Shown: in pieces, positions 44,582 to 53,468 of the stretch
How the letters are laid out: every line of letters starts with the position of its first letter
How positions within the stretch are numbered: the stretch's first letter is position 1
Assembly (NCBI GenBank): GCA_029212415.1
Contig: JARGOF010000001.1
Location: 248,001-312,000, forward strand
Reading direction: 5' to 3'
DNA from: Rhizobiaceae bacterium
Lineage (GTDB): Bacteria; Pseudomonadota; Alphaproteobacteria; Rhizobiales; Rhizobiaceae
Length of the DNA stretch: 64,000 bases
Notes under the pieces: model-generated
What the model saw: the letters and a program-made list of their open reading frames with translations, nothing else
Databases searched by the model: none
Told to the model about the DNA's origin: nothing
Position numbers and translations under genes: made by a program

Positions 44582-45046
44582 CTAATCCTTGTTCATCTTG
44601 TCAGCATAATAATCCGGTGCGACGGTTCCGGGTTTGGAGAACCATTCGGGGACATCAACGCCCGCATAAAGCAATATGTTGCCCCAGGGATCAAAGGCGC
44701 CGGTGCGCACGATCACTTTGGCTTTTGCGGCCATTTCACCCAGGATGGTCTCATGCGGGAGCGTTTCGAATTCAGCATCTGAAAAAATGGATTTGACCGT
44801 TTCGAGCAGGACCGGATTGTGATCGGTCAGCGTGTCCGCATAGGCGACCTTTTCCGTGATGAAATCCGCGTCAATTGCTGACAGGACCGTTTTCAGATCG
44901 GGAACATCGCGTGTGATGGCCAGATCAATGCGCCAGACATCGTCGGGAATCGGGAAACCCGCATCGCACACGATCATCAAATCGCCATGTCCCATACTGG
45001 CAATGGCGTGATTCAATTCGGAATTGAGTAGCTTGCCTCGTTTCAT
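44582..45046 (-). CDS. rbsD: RbsD/FucU-family sugar mutarotase or pyranase
   Basis: A 154-residue protein of the RbsD/FucU family, which interconverts pyran and furan forms or anomers of sugars before phosphorylation. Family features are MKRGKLLNSELNHAIASMGH at the N-terminus (with the catalytic His), IVCDAGFPIP, RIDLAITRDVPDL and VRTGAFDPWGNILLYAGVDV. The ATG 45046 matches the universal start and overlaps the ribokinase stop by 4 bases; an upstream opening at 45094 is rejected. The exact sugar is unknown. Confidence 0.92.
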   Translation of the reverse strand: MKRGKLLNSELNHAIASMGHGDLMIVCDAGFPIPDDVWRIDLAITRDVPDLKTVLSAIDADFITEKVAYADTLTDHNPVLLETVKSIFSDAEFETLPHETILGEMAAKAKVIVRTGAFDPWGNILLYAGVDVPEWFSKPGTVAPDYYADKMNKD

Positions 45047-45996
45047 TTGGTGCCTTTCTTGTGCTTGGCAGTTTTCATATTGACGTCTGTCCATGCCGCT
45101 TCCAGTTCGGCGCGCGTGGCCAGCGACGGAATGACACCCAGCCGGGTGCAGGCATGGGCACCACAGGCCGCGCCATAGGCCACGGCATCTTCAACGGCGC
45201 GTCCTTCTCCCAGGGCCACGGCAAAACCGGCGTTGAAGGCGTCGCCTGCTCCGGTGGTATCGACCACATCGACGCGGCGCGTTGGAACAACCATATCATG
45301 ATCCTTGGACAGGATGAGTGCGCCTTTGCCTCCCAGTGTCACCACCACGGTTCCCACGCCGCGCTCGCGCAGTGCCAGCGCCAGATCACGGGTGCTGCTG
45401 GGGTCATCGGGGGCCAGGCCCATCAGGATGCGCAATTCGCTTTCATTGGGGGTCAGGTAGTCCACATGGGCAAATATTTCCTGCGGCAATTTCGTCGCGG
45501 GTGCCGGGTTGAGAATGGTGCGTGCCCCGGCGGCCTTGCCCAGTTGCATGGCGCGCATGGCAGCGGAAACCGGAATCTCGAGGACCGCCATGACAATGTC
45601 GCTGCGATCGATACTCGGCTTTGCGCGATCCACGAAGGCCGCATCCATCATTTCGTTGGCACCCATATCGAGGATGATGAAATTCTCACCCTCGGCATTC
45701 AAGATGATGATGCCGGCGCCGGTTGCGCGCTGGTCCGTGCGCTCGATATAGCGGGTATCGACGCCCTCGGCTGCATAGAGCTTGTCTGCCACAGCTGCCA
45801 GTTCATCGGTTCCAAGGCAGGTGACCAATGTGGCGTTGCCGCCAAGACGGGCGACACCGACGGCCTGATTGGAGCCCTTGCCACCTGGCCCGAAATCAAA
45901 GTCCGAACCCAATATTGTCTGGCCGAAGACCGGCATCTGATCGGTGCGTATCGTCAGGCCGACAGCAAAGCTGCCAACAACGGTAATGTGAGTCAT
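45043..45996 (-). CDS. rbsK: Ribokinase-family sugar kinase
   Basis: A 317-residue PfkB-family kinase. N-terminal GGKGSNQAVGVARLGG (the ribokinase GG hinge), catalytic and anion-hole motif VVDTTGAGDAFNAGFAVALG, and NPAPATKL near the middle. Family N-terminus ITVVGSFAVGLTIR supports ATG 45996. It should phosphorylate the sugar that the ABC transporter imports, after conversion by RbsD. The gap to the ABC ATPase gene is 37 bases; the stop overlaps rbsD. Confidence 0.93.
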   Translation of the reverse strand: MTHITVVGSFAVGLTIRTDQMPVFGQTILGSDFDFGPGGKGSNQAVGVARLGGNATLVTCLGTDELAAVADKLYAAEGVDTRYIERTDQRATGAGIIILNAEGENFIILDMGANEMMDAAFVDRAKPSIDRSDIVMAVLEIPVSAAMRAMQLGKAAGARTILNPAPATKLPQEIFAHVDYLTPNESELRILMGLAPDDPSSTRDLALALRERGVGTVVVTLGGKGALILSKDHDMVVPTRRVDVVDTTGAGDAFNAGFAVALGEGRAVEDAVAYGAACGAHACTRLGVIPSLATRAELEAAWTDVNMKTAKHKKGTK

Positions 45997-46033
45997 TGGG
46001 CATTCCCTCTCGAAAATGGCTGCAAGACAGTGC

Positions 46034-47563
46034 TCATGCTGCGCGTTCCTGGTCACTGCGTGTGGCCAGCGACATGATGGCCTCTTCCGTGATCTGCGCG
46101 CCGGTCAGTTGCCCCATCACGATCCTGTCGGCCATGACGAGAACGCGGCTGGAATGCAACATGACTTCCGGCAGTTCGGATGAGATCATCATGATGGCCA
46201 TGCCATCAGCGGCCAGAGATTTCAAGATTGCATAGATTTCAGCCTTTGCACCGACATCGATGCCGCGGGTCGGTTCATGCAGGATCAGGACACGGGGTCC
46301 GGTAATCAACCCGCGGGCCAGAATGATCTTCTGCTGATTGCCACCGCTGAGTGTGGCGATCTTCTGGCCCAGACTGGCGACGCGGGCATCCAGTTCCCTG
46401 ACATATCTGTTGGCGATGTCCTTGACCGCTCTTCCTCGCATGAAGCCAAGTCGGGTAAACTTTTTCAGGGCTGCTGAAACGGTGTTTTCCGCCACGCTCA
46501 TGGACAGCAGCGCACCGGCGCTTCGCCGGTCAGCCGGTATCAGAGACATGCCGGCAGCTATGGAATGATAGGGCTTGCCCGGACTGAGCCGTATGCCCCC
46601 GATTTCCACCTCGCCGCCGCGCGGCAACAGCCCGAATATGGCTTCGGCCAGCACATCCTTGCCACTGTCAGGCAGGCCGGCAATACCGAGGATTTCGCCT
46701 TTGGAAAGCTTGAAGGAGGCATGGCGAATATGTCCGGGTACAGACAGGTCACGCACCTCCAGCGCTGTTTCGGCAGGATGGTCAGACACTTCGCATTGCA
46801 GGGCATATTGTTCAGCGGCATTGACAGAACGCCCCACCATGAGGGTGACAAGCTTGTCGACGGTCACATCGGGGCCATTGTCCAGCGTGGTGATCAATTT
46901 GCCGTCGCGCATGACGCTGATCCGATCGGCCAGTGCCAGAACTTCATCGAGATGGTGTGACACATAGAGGATGGTCACACCTTCCTCCTTCAGGCTGCGA
47001 ACCATATCGAACAATCGCTGTGTTTCGCGTTTTGACAGGGCGGAATTTGGCTCGTCGAGCACCAGAATATGCACCTGTTGAGAAATGGCGCGGGCAATTT
47101 CCACCAATTGCTTCTGCGCCACTGAAAGACCGGCCAGCGGTGTATCGGCGCGCACATCGGACATGCCAAGTCGCGCCAGAACATCCGTCGCAGCCCTGAC
47201 AGCTGAATTTCGATTGAGATGGGACAGGGCGGGTTGCGCAGCCATTGGCCCCAACAGGACATTCTCTCCAACAGTCAGATTCTGGCAGAGCGAGAGTTCC
47301 TGAAAAACAATTCGGATTCCCAAAGCCTGGCTTTGGCGCGGGCTGCCGATCATTGTTTCGCGTCCGTTGACGTGTAATGTGCCCGAATCGGGCAACAATT
47401 CGCCGGCAAGAATATTCATCATGGTGCTTTTTCCGGCACCATTTTCACCGATGATGGCATGAATTTCACCGGCGCGAAAACTGGCAGACACGTCATCCAG
47501 GGCCGTGACGCCAGGAAAGGTCCGCGTGATGTTGCGCAGTTCCAGAATGGATTTTTCGGTCAA
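46034..47563 (-). CDS. rbsA: Sugar ABC transporter ATPase, ribose type
   Basis: A 509-residue double ATPase. First domain: Walker A GENGAGKST, signature LSVAQKQLVEIARA, Walker B VLDEPNSAL. Second domain: degenerate Walker A GLPDSGKD, signature LSGGNQQKIILARGL, Walker B ILHEPTRGID. One intact and one degenerate site is the normal RbsA/MglA pattern. The start is TTG 47563, supported by GGAG 6 bases upstream. It follows the binding-protein gene across a hairpin-containing 83-base gap. Confidence 0.95.
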   Translation of the reverse strand: MTEKSILELRNITRTFPGVTALDDVSASFRAGEIHAIIGENGAGKSTMMNILAGELLPDSGTLHVNGRETMIGSPRQSQALGIRIVFQELSLCQNLTVGENVLLGPMAAQPALSHLNRNSAVRAATDVLARLGMSDVRADTPLAGLSVAQKQLVEIARAISQQVHILVLDEPNSALSKRETQRLFDMVRSLKEEGVTILYVSHHLDEVLALADRISVMRDGKLITTLDNGPDVTVDKLVTLMVGRSVNAAEQYALQCEVSDHPAETALEVRDLSVPGHIRHASFKLSKGEILGIAGLPDSGKDVLAEAIFGLLPRGGEVEIGGIRLSPGKPYHSIAAGMSLIPADRRSAGALLSMSVAENTVSAALKKFTRLGFMRGRAVKDIANRYVRELDARVASLGQKIATLSGGNQQKIILARGLITGPRVLILHEPTRGIDVGAKAEIYAILKSLAADGMAIMMISSELPEVMLHSSRVLVMADRIVMGQLTGAQITEEAIMSLATRSDQERAA

Positions 47564-47597
47564 TTCAGGCTCCAGCCAAGGCCGTATTCAGATCGTT

Positions 47598-47630
47598 GAC
47601 GGCCGCACCCGAAAGAAAGATGCGGCCGTC
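47598..47630 (-). promoter_or_regulatory. Stem-loop between binding-protein and ATPase genes
   Basis: A 10-bp perfect inverted repeat GACGGCCGCA / TGCGGCCGTC with a 13-base loop sits between rbsB and rbsA. There is no T-run after it on the minus strand, so a stabiliser of the rbsB mRNA 3' end or a weak pause is more likely than full termination. This is common in ABC operons, where the binding protein is needed in excess. Confidence 0.6.
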
Positions 47631-47646
47631 GGTCGGGAGGACGGTT

Positions 47647-48621
47647 CTACTTCATGACTTCAGCAATATTGTCCGGCGTATAGATGCCAACACCGGTATC
47701 AAGGTCATCGATGGTCTTGCCGCCGAGGAAGGATACCAGCAGATTGACGGCTTCAAATCCCTGACGTTCAGGTGCCTGGTCGATGGTGGCCTGCACCACG
47801 CCCTTGGAAACCAGTTCCACGGTCTGGTCAAGCAGGTCGAAGCCGACAACCTTGATGTCGCCGACGCGGCCGTTGCGGTCCACCCATTCACCAGCCGGTG
47901 GTGTCGAACAGCACTCAAGCGAAAGAATGCCGGTGATTTTCGAGTCGGCCAACATGGCATTTTCGATCGCCGCATAGATTTCCTGCGGGTCCGTACCGGT
48001 ATTCAAAGTCCGTACCACCTCAATGCCGGGATGTTCGGCAAGAGCCTCGCGGGCGCCGCTTTCACGGTCCAGCGACCATTGCGCTGCGGCGTCCAGAGTG
48101 GTGATGATCACCCGACCTTTGCCATCCAGCACATCAGCCATCAATTTACCGGCTTCACGGCCCGATTGGATCAGGTCCTGGCCTGCAAAAACCAGCCGGT
48201 CACTCTCACCATTGTCTGTATTATAGGTGATGACCGGGATGCCGGCGGCGATGATCCTGTTGATCAGCGGCGCCAGTGCATCGGAACTGACCGAGGAGAT
48301 GGCCAGGCCATCCATCTGGCTGGACAGGGTTTCGATTTCAGAGATCTGCGCATCGGCATCCGCCCCGACAGGGCCGATAAAGCGTGCATTGACCCCTTCC
48401 ATCTTGTCTGCACGTTCCACACCGGAGCGCACGAAAGGTGAAAATTCATTGGATACATCGTGATAGGACACAAAAATATTCAATGGTTCACCAGCCGCAA
48501 CACGTTCGGCAATTCTGGGTGCGAGTTTGAAGTCTGACACATTGACCGGATCGGCCATGGCGGCAGGTGCAGTCAGCATCAGCGTTGCCGATGCCACGGT
48601 AGCGTATAGGAATTTTCTCAT
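47647..48621 (-). CDS. rbsB: Periplasmic sugar-binding protein, ribose/inositol type
   Basis: A 324-residue substrate-binding protein with a signal peptide (MRKFLYATVASATLML ... AMA, about residues 1-23) and the type I periplasmic binding fold (PLNIFVSYHDVSNEFSPFVR, DGLAISSVSSDALAPLINRI, IPVITYNTDNGES, IKVVGFDLLDQTVELVSKG). It binds a sugar or sugar-like ligand, specificity unknown. ATG 48621 is preceded by GGGAGGAAGACA. Position between permease and ATPase genes supports its role. Confidence 0.94.
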   Translation of the reverse strand: MRKFLYATVASATLMLTAPAAMADPVNVSDFKLAPRIAERVAAGEPLNIFVSYHDVSNEFSPFVRSGVERADKMEGVNARFIGPVGADADAQISEIETLSSQMDGLAISSVSSDALAPLINRIIAAGIPVITYNTDNGESDRLVFAGQDLIQSGREAGKLMADVLDGKGRVIITTLDAAAQWSLDRESGAREALAEHPGIEVVRTLNTGTDPQEIYAAIENAMLADSKITGILSLECCSTPPAGEWVDRNGRVGDIKVVGFDLLDQTVELVSKGVVQATIDQAPERQGFEAVNLLVSFLGGKTIDDLDTGVGIYTPDNIAEVMK

Positions 48622-48658
48622 TGTCTTCCTCCCTTTTCAGTTTGTTGTTGGCCGACAC

Positions 48659-49720
48659 TCAGGTCGACCGTCTTGTTGAACTCCATTTATCGATGGCCAC
48701 AGCCACGATGATAACCAGACCGATCATCACTTCCTGTGTGAATGGTGAAACACCAAGCAGCACAAGCCCATTGCGCAGAACGCCGATGATCAGGACACCA
48801 AAGACGGTGCCCAGAATGGTACCCACGCCGCCGGCCAGCGATGCACCACCAACCACGACGGCGGCAATGACATCCAGTTCCAGGCCAAGGCCTGTTCGCC
48901 CGGCCTGCCCACTGGGCAGAAAGGCCAGGGACAATATGCCGGCTGCTGCCGCCAGGATCCCCATGATGACGAAGGACCATATTTTCACGGTCGGCACATG
49001 AATGCCGGATACCCGCGCAGCCTTTTCACTGCCACCCACGGCAAACACCCGGAACCCGAAGGCCGTGCGCGAAAGCAGCAACCAGCCGAGGATTGCCAAG
49101 ACGATGAAAAACACCAATTGCATGGGTATGATGCCAAACAGATAGCCCTGTCCCATATATTCGAAACGGTCCAATATGGCCGGATCTGCGCCATTGCGCA
49201 CATTGACGGTTACCGGGCGGCCATCGGTCAGCAACAAAGCCGAGCCCCGGACGATGGACAACATGCCGAGCGTGGCGATCAGCGAGGGAAGACGGCCATA
49301 GGTTGACAGCAATCCGTTGATCAGCCCGATGGCCGCGCCACAGGCAAGCCCCATGGCCAGCGCGGGAACGAGGCCCCAGCCCAGAACGATCAGCATTCCG
49401 GTGCTCAGCCCGGCCAGAGCGTAGGTTGAACCAACGGACAAATCGATCTCGCCGGAAATCAGCACAAAGGTCATGCCGATGGCCATGATTCCGAGCAGTG
49501 AGACCTGTCGGCCGACATTCAGCAGATTTGTGGTGCTGAGAAAACTCTCGGTGGACATCGACAGAAATACGCACATGACGACAAGCGCCAGGAAGACTCC
49601 CGTCTCCTTGGCGCTCAAAAGCCGTCTGATGAGTGAGACCCTTGGCGGATCTGACCAGGTTTTTTGCGGGGAGGGAACTGTTTCACCTGGCCCGCTGGCG
49701 GCAGTCCGGTTCTCCGTCAT
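48659..49720 (-). CDS. rbsC: Sugar ABC transporter permease, ribose type
   Basis: A 353-residue permease with about 8-10 membrane segments (for example FLALVVMCVFLSMSTESFLS, LLGIMAIGMTFVLISGEIDL) and the RbsC/AraH-family motif SGEIDLSVGSTYALAGLSTG. GAALAGGVGTI-like residues (GGASLAGGVGTILGTVFGVL) mark the ATPase interface. The start codon overlaps the stop of the dioxygenase gene by 4 bases, tying the two genes together in translation. Confidence 0.94.
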   Translation of the reverse strand: MTENRTAASGPGETVPSPQKTWSDPPRVSLIRRLLSAKETGVFLALVVMCVFLSMSTESFLSTTNLLNVGRQVSLLGIMAIGMTFVLISGEIDLSVGSTYALAGLSTGMLIVLGWGLVPALAMGLACGAAIGLINGLLSTYGRLPSLIATLGMLSIVRGSALLLTDGRPVTVNVRNGADPAILDRFEYMGQGYLFGIIPMQLVFFIVLAILGWLLLSRTAFGFRVFAVGGSEKAARVSGIHVPTVKIWSFVIMGILAAAAGILSLAFLPSGQAGRTGLGLELDVIAAVVVGGASLAGGVGTILGTVFGVLIIGVLRNGLVLLGVSPFTQEVMIGLVIIVAVAIDKWSSTRRST

Positions 49721-50481
49721 CCGGCTGCCATGAAGCTGCCTGCAGGCACGATCTTGAGTTCTTCATAATTGCCGTATTCACGCGCACGGGTGAAAGGCGC
49801 ATTGTGAACCGCATTATACGAACAGATATATCCCCAACGGTAGGTGTCACTGTTGTTGGCATCGGAGCGGTGCAGCAGGTTGCTGTGAAAAACCAGCGCA
49901 TCGCCCGGATCCATATCCACATAGACATGTTCAAAACGTTCAGTCGCCGCATCAAGATAGGGCTTGTCGACATTGGTCTGTCCGTTCTCGCGAACATGGT
50001 CCAGCCGACCAAGAATATGTGAGCCCTTGAGAACCTGGAGGCAGCCATTGGCCTTGTTCGACAGATCGAGCGCAATCCAGATCGAAAGCATCTCCGGAGA
50101 CAGGCAGCCATTGTTGTACCAGTAGCCGAAATCCTGGTGCCATTCCCAGGCACCACCTTCACGGGGTTGTTTCATCGTCATCTTGTGGCTGTAGAGATAG
50201 ATCTCCTCGCCAATCAATGCTTCTGACATGCGTGCCAGTCGCTCATCGCGGGCCAACATTCCGAATTTGTCGTCTCCGGCGTGATTCCACAATTTCAGGA
50301 GGGTCTTCTTGCCTGACTTGTCGCCCTTTTCCATGACCGTGCTGGAATTGGCTTCGTCCTCGAGCTGGCGGCGTGCGTGATCGCGAAAATCGACAACTTC
50401 CGGCTCACTGAGAAAATTTTTGCGTACGAAGTAACCATCGACCTCATAGGCACGCATTTCTTCCTTGCTGGGAACAAGCAT
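49717..50481 (-). CDS. Phytanoyl-CoA dioxygenase-family Fe(II)/2-oxoglutarate oxygenase
   Basis: A 254-residue PhyH-fold oxygenase. The Fe ligands are read as His-x-Asp in WEWHQDFGYW and the distal His in NLLHRSDANN; the 2-oxoglutarate-binding Arg should lie after it (TYRWGYICSYN). It is the first gene of a minus-strand operon with a sugar ABC transporter, so it may hydroxylate or cleave a methylated or N-/O-linked sugar derivative in the cytoplasm. Two adjacent ATGs (50484, 50481) follow AGGGAGG; 50481 has the better spacing. The operon is divergent from an AraC regulator. Confidence 0.88.
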   Translation of the reverse strand: MLVPSKEEMRAYEVDGYFVRKNFLSEPEVVDFRDHARRQLEDEANSSTVMEKGDKSGKKTLLKLWNHAGDDKFGMLARDERLARMSEALIGEEIYLYSHKMTMKQPREGGAWEWHQDFGYWYNNGCLSPEMLSIWIALDLSNKANGCLQVLKGSHILGRLDHVRENGQTNVDKPYLDAATERFEHVYVDMDPGDALVFHSNLLHRSDANNSDTYRWGYICSYNAVHNAPFTRAREYGNYEELKIVPAGSFMAAG

Positions 50482-50596
50482 CATAACCTCCCTCAGATTT
50501 GTATCACCGACTGGATCGGCTCTTGTTGACCTCATCTTACAGTGAGCCGGGGTTGAGAAAATGGACAGTTTTGTAAATCTCATGTATAAAACGCGC

Positions 50597-51475
50597 ATGA
50601 GTAAATCGCGCAAAAAGGCGACGGTTCATGTCAGCCTTCATTTCCTTCCCGATAGTGCTGCACGATCCGGACTGGCAACTGTCTTGCGGGCAGGTTGGCT
50701 TGATGCCGCCGCCTCTGACGGCATCAATCGGCTGGAATGTCCTGGCGATGACATCCTCTATTGCCTGTCAGGAAAGGGGAGTGTCGAACATGACGGCGTC
50801 AGTTTCACTCTCGGCGCCGGTCAGTTGGCATGGATTGCCGGCGATCAGCCGCATGGGCATCGCGCCGATGCTGCCGACCCCTGGTCGCTGATGTGGTTTC
50901 GCGTCGATGGGCCGGATGTGGGCGTGTACCGGCGACGATTGTTTGGCGAGGCCCGCATGCGCATGGCCGTTGCGCAGGGCTCCGAACTGATTGCCTGGTT
51001 CCAGCGTCTGTTTGATACCCTCAGGGCAAGGTCGGCCGATGCGGATCTGCGGCTGAACGCCGAGGTGGCGGAATTCCTGGCTCTGCTTGCCCGTCAGGGT
51101 GATCCGGCACTGCGATCGGAAATGCCGGCAGGGTTGAACCGGCTGCGTACGGCGATCGTTGTCAATCCCGAGCACAAGTGGAGCGCCACGCAGATGGAAG
51201 AGGTCGCAGGTCTTGGCGCATCCCAACTCAGACGCCTTTTCAAAAAACACCTCAACGCAACACCCCGTGCCTATTTGCGCCGTGAACGCCTGGCCATGGC
51301 GCAACGTCTCATGCTGGAGAGCAATCTGCCGCTGAGTGAAATCGCCTATGCCTGCGGTTTTTTCGATCCCTATCACCTGAGCCGTGACTTCCGCAGGGTC
51401 ATCGGGCGCTCGCCCGCCAGTTGGCGACGCCTTGAACTGGGCAGCCAGACCGCACCGCCCAACGCGCCAGGTTGA
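50597..51475 (+). CDS. AraC-family transcriptional regulator
   Basis: A 292-residue regulator. The N-terminal cupin-like sensor (LECPGDDILYCLSGKGSVEH, QLAWIAGDQPHGHRADAADP) is followed by a linker and the AraC double HTH (about 195-285) with ASQLRRLFKKHLNATPRAYL and EIAYACGFFDPYHLSRDFRR. Divergent from the dioxygenase-sugar operon with 115 bases between starts, so it is the likely activator. An upstream in-frame ATG at 50582 is possible. No operator was identified by eye. Confidence 0.9.
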   Translation: MSKSRKKATVHVSLHFLPDSAARSGLATVLRAGWLDAAASDGINRLECPGDDILYCLSGKGSVEHDGVSFTLGAGQLAWIAGDQPHGHRADAADPWSLMWFRVDGPDVGVYRRRLFGEARMRMAVAQGSELIAWFQRLFDTLRARSADADLRLNAEVAEFLALLARQGDPALRSEMPAGLNRLRTAIVVNPEHKWSATQMEEVAGLGASQLRRLFKKHLNATPRAYLRRERLAMAQRLMLESNLPLSEIAYACGFFDPYHLSRDFRRVIGRSPASWRRLELGSQTAPPNAPG

Positions 51476-51646
51476 ATCATTGGCAATTGAGCCGGTTTGA
51501 TTGCCGGCGAGCTGAATGCCGCCTTTTGCAGATGCACCAAAATATATGTGGCAGGCGGTCAGGATCGCTGTGTCCTGATTCCGATTGCGGGTTGAATCAG
51601 GAACATTCTATACAGGCATTGCAACAATGGATGAGGGACGTGATTG

Positions 51647-52027
51647 ATGGACAAGGAACTGTTTGAAAAGGGACTGGCGAAGCGAAAGGCGACGCTCGGC
51701 GCCGAATATGTGGAAAAGAACCTGGCGAATGCCGATGCTTTCACGGCGCCGTTTCAGGAAGCCATGACTGCCTGGTGCTGGGGCTTCGGCTGGGGCGACG
51801 AGGTGATTGATGCGAAGACCCGCTCGATGATGAACCTGTCGATGATCGGTGCTCTGGGCAAAATGACGGAATGGGAAATTCATTGCCGGGGCGCCATTAC
51901 CAATGGAGTCAGCGCAGAAGAGATCCGGGCGATCATTCATGTGGTTGCCATCTATTGCGGCGTGCCGCAGGGCCTCGAATGTTTCCGGGTGGCGCGCAAG
52001 GTGCTTGAAGAAAACGACATGATCTGA
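51647..52027 (+). CDS. Carboxymuconolactone decarboxylase-family protein
   Basis: A 126-residue protein of the PcaC/AhpD-like CMD family. It reads FTAPFQEAMTAWCWGFGWGD, then VIDAKTRSMMNLSMIGALGK, EWEIHCRGAITNGVSAEEIR and CGVPQGLECFRVARKVL. The usual CxxC of the AhpD branch is absent, and the sequence is closest to PcaC-type 4-carboxymuconolactone decarboxylases, which act in protocatechuate degradation. No other pca genes are nearby, so the function is uncertain. ATG 51647 is used; a TTG one codon earlier is ignored. Confidence 0.85.
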   Translation: MDKELFEKGLAKRKATLGAEYVEKNLANADAFTAPFQEAMTAWCWGFGWGDEVIDAKTRSMMNLSMIGALGKMTEWEIHCRGAITNGVSAEEIRAIIHVVAIYCGVPQGLECFRVARKVLEENDMI

Positions 52028-52356
52028 CGGCTGGAACAGGCGTTGGGGCGAATGTATGTGTTGTCTGCCGCTAAGTCAGACTGGGTGACCTCGGTGGGAT
52101 TACCAGAGCGTTTGCAGGCGAAAGCGGTCTTTAATTCTCTATTGAAACCGTCAGGTCGTTTCGCGACCAAATAGAAACATTTGACGGCGAAAAATCGGTT
52201 GTCTTCGTCTCCGTTCACTAAACGGGGCACGTCGCAAAGCGCTATGTGGTGGGTCGGGTAAGATGCGCAATGTAGCGCCGTGCGTTAACAACGGGAGTTA
52301 TGCAATTGACGCACATTTTGGAAAATGATCCGCGAAAACGATAATTATTTATTCGT
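52028..52356. other. Intergenic region leading into AT-rich island
   Basis: About 330 bases downstream of the CMD gene and convergent with the FkbM-type gene. No coding pattern is seen. Composition turns AT-rich towards 52330 (for example gataattatttattcg), a likely boundary of the acquired segment. Confidence 0.4.
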
Positions 52357-53160
52357 CTATTTCTTCCACCATATGCTTGGCATTTCAATGTCGTCAAATT
52401 TTTCCACGTTCTTTCTGTCCAAATTATGGGGTAATACTAATTTTGATTTTCTTTTAAATCTCTCTAAATAGTCATTTCGTATAAATGTAACTTCCATAAT
52501 TCTTGGTATTTCAACGCCATTGAGCGAAGATGCGCCGCAGCAATTATTTGGATGAACGTGACATATCGAAAAATTTCTGTAAATTTTCTCAAAAACACTT
52601 GTGATCATCTGCAAAAAATATCTATCAAACATTTTGTTCAATGAATGAAATTCGATAATCATGAAAGAAAAACGATTCAAGGTCTCCGCTGACTCGATAG
52701 TAAGGACGTCATATTCAGCACCTTCAATGTCCATCTGCAAAATCAGATCTTTTTCATCACCTTCAAGACTCGAGTCCATCCAAGACTTGAGTGTAATGAA
52801 ATCATCCTCGTTATGTGTGCCCAGGAATTTTTTAATGAAGAAAAAATCCTCATCAGAAAGAGGTGCAGATTCAACGCTGGCATCTGCCATAAAGCTCTTT
52901 ATTCCATATTCTCTGGAGAGGTGACTCTCGAAATCAGCAATGTCGTCAACGCCTGGACTGAAGCAATGACTTACATTGGAAAGAATGTCAGGAACGAGAT
53001 AACCGCCATCGCGCTCTCCTCCTATGCGGATCAAATCTAAAGACACATAATGTTCTCTAAATCTTTTTAGAAATCGATTGATAAAATCGGTATTTACTGC
53101 TTCTTCAAGTATATAGCCATTTTTGAAGAAAATTTGTGTAATATATTTCTTTATACTCAT
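52357..53160 (-). CDS. FkbM-type methyltransferase-like protein in AT-rich DNA
   Basis: A 267-residue protein resembling FkbM-family SAM-dependent methyltransferases: IGGERDGGYLVPDIL, CFSPGVDDIADFESHLSREY, LQMDIEGAEYDVL and FSFMIIEFHSLNKMFDRYFL. Such enzymes often O-methylate sugars or polysaccharide ends. The DNA is strongly AT-rich compared with both flanks (aaa, att, ata runs), with lysine/isoleucine-rich ends, so it was probably acquired by transfer. It is isolated, with no glycosyltransferases beside it. The upstream stretch 53161-53468 is gene-free. Confidence 0.82.
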   Translation of the reverse strand: MSIKKYITQIFFKNGYILEEAVNTDFINRFLKRFREHYVSLDLIRIGGERDGGYLVPDILSNVSHCFSPGVDDIADFESHLSREYGIKSFMADASVESAPLSDEDFFFIKKFLGTHNEDDFITLKSWMDSSLEGDEKDLILQMDIEGAEYDVLTIESAETLNRFSFMIIEFHSLNKMFDRYFLQMITSVFEKIYRNFSICHVHPNNCCGASSLNGVEIPRIMEVTFIRNDYLERFKRKSKLVLPHNLDRKNVEKFDDIEMPSIWWKK

Positions 53161-53434
53161 TCACCAGCCCGTGGTTTCAGCATGAATTCCGCCTTTTCGT
53201 GATACTGTGGAACCCTGATTGCGCAACTGTGCAAGATTTTCATCCGTGATCAGTATGTACCTTAGCAGCTTCTAATGTATTTTGTTGCCTTAAGGAAGGC
53301 ATATTCTGCAGTACGCTTTCTCCACTGAGCGGCATTTGTATGGTGCCGACCAGTATCTATTAATCTCTCTCAAAAACGGCAAAAATTCATAAAACAAGCG
53401 GTTTTTTCCACCGCGCTGTGGTTCAAAAAAATAC
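53161..53434. other. Intergenic region, AT-rich
   Basis: About 270 bases between the methyltransferase and tetR genes, transcribed apart. No gene is seen. It should contain the methyltransferase promoter. Confidence 0.35.
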
Positions 53435-53449
53435 TAGACGACCGGTCTA
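53435..53449. promoter_or_regulatory. TetR operator in front of TetR/enoyl-reductase operon
   Basis: An inverted repeat TAGAC-GACCG-GTCTA lies about 20 bases upstream of the tetR ATG; the core AGACnnCCGGTCT resembles known TetR-family sites (TAGACCGGTCTA-like). Probable autoregulation. Confidence 0.55.
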
Positions 53450-53468
53450 TTGTATGTTTCAAGGCGGT

